DNA of 64,000 nt from Prorocentrum cordatum (taxonomy: Eukaryota > Sar > Dinophyceae > Prorocentrales > Prorocentraceae). The position numbers and the translations under genes were made by a program. Under the pieces are notes generated by a model that was not told the DNA's origin, searched no databases, and saw nothing but the letters and a program-made list of their open reading frames with translations. Shown in pieces: positions 61,217-64,000 of the stretch. The stretch covers positions 382,959 to 446,958 of the forward strand of contig CAUYUJ010003592.1 of the NCBI GenBank assembly GCA_963575745.1, given 5' to 3'. Every line of letters begins with the position of its first letter. Position 1 is the first letter of the stretch.

Positions 61217-61765
61217 GGAGATTCTAGTTCGCCGTTCTGGGGTCCATTTGGAGGCATCAAAAAAAGCCAACTAGAGTCCACTTCGCCGTTCTGGCGGCCT
61301 TCTGGGGCACCAGGAGACGACCTCGATTCTAGTTCGCAGTTATGTGGACCTTCTGGGGGGCGTCAGAACGGCGAACTAGATTCTAGGTTATCGTTATCTG
61401 AGCCTTCTGGGGGCCAGATAGACGAACCAGATTCTAGTTCGCCATTCTGGCGGCCATCTGAGTGAGACTAGAACGGTGAGCTAGATTCCAGTTCGCCATT
61501 CTGTGGGCGTTCTGGGGGCCCCAGAATGACGAACTAGAATCTAATTCGCCGTTCTGGCGGCCATCTGGCGGCGCCAGAAAGCCGAACTATGATGTATTTT
61601 GCCGTTCTGTGGGCCTTCTAGGTATACTGGCCTTCTGGGGGGCAGAAAGACGAACTAGATTCTAGTTTGCCGTTCTGTGGGCCTTCTGGGGAGCTCCAGA
61701 ACGGCGACTGGGGGCCCAACGGTGAACTAGATTTTACTCCGCTGTTCCAAGACGAACTAGATTCT
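61217..61765. repeat. Chain of palindromes (CTAGATTCTAG / GTTCGCCGTTCTG)
   Basis: About nine units in which GTTCGCCGTTCTG and its inverse CAGAACGGCGAAC alternate with TAGATTCTAG linkers. Each unit can fold, and neighbouring units can pair with each other. The chain runs straight into the dispersed satellite element. Confidence 0.75.
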
Positions 61766-63291
61766 ATCCGTAAGGGCTTCGCCCCCTGCCGCCGGCCCCC
61801 TCTCTCGGAGAATGGGCCATGGAAGAGCTAAGTCATGAGGCTTTGGCGCTGTCGTGAAGCAGTATCGGAACTTCATGCGAGGCCGATTCGCAATCGGCAA
61901 AACCAACTGATCAGAAGAGGGGTTACCACACCTGGCGATTGGTAAGACGTGTATGGTTTACGGGCTTGGTTACAACACCTTGCGATTAAAGGGCCGAGGG
62001 AGTTCTCGCAGTTTGGGTTACCACGCCTTGCGATGGATGTGCGTGAAGGGTGGCACCGAATTTCAGAAATGTGGCAAATCCCCTGTGTTTTTGGACCCTG
62101 ACCCCGCGGATCTGCGTGAGGGGTGGCACCGAATTTCAGAAATGTGGCAAATCCCATGTGTTTTTGGACCCTGACCCCGCGGATCTGCATGAGGGGTGGC
62201 ACCGAATTTCAGAAATGTAGCAAATCCCCTGTGTTTTTGGACCCTGACCCCGCGGATCTACGTGAGGGGTGGCACCGAGTTTCAGAAATGTAGCAAATCC
62301 CTTGTGTTTTTGGACCCTGAGGGGTGGGGATCTGCGTGAGGGGTGGCACCGAATTTCAGAAATGTAGCAAATCCCCTTTGTTTTTGGACCCTGACCCCGC
62401 GGATCTGCGTGAGGGGTGGCACCGACTTTCAGAAATGTGGCAAATCCCATGTGTTTTTGGACCCTGAGGGGTGGGGATCTGCGTGAGGGGTGGCACCGAA
62501 TTTCAGAAATGGTGCAAATCCCTTTTGTTTTTGGACCCTGACCCCGCGGATGTGCGCGAAGGGTGGCACCGAATTTCAGAAATGTGGCAAATTCCTTGTG
62601 TTTTTTGACCCTGACCCCGCGGATCTGCGTGAGGGGTGGCACCGAATTTCAGAAATGGTGCAAATCCTATGTGTTTTTTGACCCTGACCCCGCGGATCTG
62701 CGTGAGGGGTGGCACCGAATTTCAGAAATGTAGCAAATCTCTTTGTTTTTGGACCCTGACCCCGCGGATCTGCGTGAGGGGTGGCACCGAGTTTCAGAAA
62801 TGTAGCAAATCCCCTGTGTTTTTGGACCCTGAGGGGTGGGGATCTGCGTGAGGGGTGGCACCGAATTTCAGAAATGTGGCAAATCCCCTGTGTTTTTGGA
62901 CCCTGACCCCGCGGATCTGCGTGAGGGGTGGCACCGAATTTCAGAAATGTGGCAAATTCCTTGTGTTTTTTGACCCTGACCCCGCGGATCTGCGTGAGGG
63001 GTGACACCGAATTTCAGAAATGTGGCAAATTCCTTGTGTTTTTGGACCCTGACCCCGCGGATCTGCGTGAGAGGTGTCGATTTCGAGCCCCCCCAGCAAT
63101 TCAGACAACGCGCCCAGGGGGTGCTAAAAGTCTTGTTTGGGCCCCCCCCCCCCTCGCGCGGTCAATCAACTAGTTACAGTAACCAGCAAGAAGCAGAACT
63201 GTAACACTGGAAACTAGAAACTACAATTGGTACAGGAAACTGCGAATCACGGGCCTCGCAGCCTGGTGGCCCCACAAGGGGGCCGGCGGAT
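61766..63291 (+). repeat. Satellite-bearing dispersed element, copy B
   Basis: Left end CCGTAAGGGCTTCGCCCCC as in copy A1, then GGTTACCACGCCTTGCGATG as in A2, an array of about fourteen about 73-bp units (62,040-63,075), then the right flank ending GGGGGCCGGCGGA. It is the most complete of the three. Some units have CCCTGAGGGGTGGGGATCTG in place of CCCTGACCCCGCGGATCTG. Confidence 0.8.
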
Positions 63292-63500
63292 TTTGGCCTC
63301 TCGGGGCTCTATTGTGAGGCCTCTTGGAGGCCACTTGGAGGCCTCTTGGGCCGTCTTGGGATCATCATCGGCGTCTTGGAGCGCTCTTTGGGCGTCTCGG
63401 GGGCCCTTTGGGCAGTCTTTGGGGCCTCATGGGGTACTCTTGGCGCGCTCTGGGGGGCCTGAGAAGCCACACCCAGGAGGAAAACCATCTCTGAGTAGCA
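63292..63500 (+). repeat. GGCC-TCTTGGG short repeats
   Basis: A further cluster of this short-repeat vocabulary, immediately after the end of the dispersed element. No gene. Confidence 0.55.
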
Positions 63501-63664
63501 GTGCTCGGGCTGCGGTCGGGGTACTTTTCGCCGGGGGACCCCCAGGGGCCGCCCCGCGCGCGCGAACTAGAAATATTGCTAACCAGTTACCGGAGATCTT
63601 AGCACGCCTCTGGCCCGTTGGGCCGGCGATTTTTTGATTTTCGTTACAGTAATATGCACTTCTT

Positions 63665-63860
63665 TTTTTCGTCCAGAATCGGCCAGTGGGGGGACAGGCC
63701 CGACTTAAGCGTACTTTTTGGTTTGCCCAGAAACAGGTCCTGAGGGAACCAGGTCCTGGTGTTTTTCTACGTTTCTGGGTTCTCGGGGCCATCCACGGGC
63801 CCCGGGACTGTCGGAACGCGGCTCAGGAGGAAGAAGTAGTCCTGGGGGAGGCTCCAGGGT
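63665..63860 (+). repeat. MITE family M right end, 45-bp repeat and partial family D copy
   Basis: GGGGGGACAGGCCCGACTTA ends a family M right terminus near 63,709. It is followed by the 45-bp repeat (63,716-63,760) also found at 29,909, then a diverged family D start (GGGCCCCGGGACTGTC). From 63,860 to 64,000 nothing is recognised. Confidence 0.55.
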
Positions 63861-64000
63861 TGAAACAGTGGCGAGGCGTCCTGGCGTGCCTATAGGCCTA
63901 CCAAAGAATGTTCTAAGAATCCTGTGTGGTCTCCACGAAATGTTCTTAGAGCATTTCCGGCTGGGACTGTCTTGCTTTGACACATCGGGTCTATGTTCTA

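Overview
This is nuclear DNA from a dinoflagellate. The clearest marker is a dinoflagellate spliced-leader (SL) sequence fixed in the DNA at about 42,128-42,149 on the minus strand, directly followed by a second, truncated SL relic. That is the signature of a trans-spliced mRNA that was reverse transcribed and put back into the genome. Degenerate retroelements, diverged tandem gene copies and very long GGA/CCT and other simple repeats fit the same picture. I see no bacterial operons, rRNA, CRISPR or convincing tRNA genes.

Layout. (1) 1-6.3 kb and 18.6-24.2 kb are two diverged copies of one long multi-module gene on the plus strand. Both carry an RNA 2'-phosphotransferase (Tpt1/KptA)-like module, acidic and Pro/Ala-rich linkers, several modules I do not recognise and a shared hairpin-rich 3' end. 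Both are broken by frameshifts and in-frame stops. (2) 9.4-18.2 kb, between the two copies, is a decayed Ty1/copia-type retrotransposon in the order gag, protease, integrase, RT, RNase H. Its gag has CCCH zinc fingers and an SR/RGG-rich tail. (3) 24.2-31 kb is repeats: a satellite-bearing dispersed element, microsatellites and GGA tracts. (4) 31.3-33.1 kb holds a minus-strand gene with an endonuclease/exonuclease/phosphatase-like fold, studded with a 19-nt hairpin repeat. (5) 33,702-39,554 is what looks like a complete DNA transposon: 40-bp terminal inverted repeats, a 10-bp direct repeat just outside both ends, an intact IS1595/ISXO2 (Merlin)-type transposase and a P-loop Rep/SF3-like helicase gene. 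(6) 40.3-42.15 kb is an SL-tagged LINE fragment. (7) 42-57 kb is mostly dispersed repeats, foldback elements, MITEs and simple repeats with one plausible small gene. (8) 57.1-59.6 kb is a LINE fragment (end of RT plus RNase H) interrupted by an AT-rich double-hairpin insertion. (9) 59.6-64 kb is tandem repeats, a chain of palindromes and a second copy of the satellite-bearing element.

The most unusual signals are at small scale. A 17-nt motif (4-bp stem, mostly GNRA tetraloop, then NGCTG) recurs about 20 times in the two KptA-gene copies and the copia element, with compensatory changes at homologous sites. A different 19-nt hairpin recurs 11 times in the 31-33 kb gene, also with paired changes. 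Several other repeat families show covarying stems. Together with the helicase-bearing Merlin-like element these are the best candidates for something undescribed.
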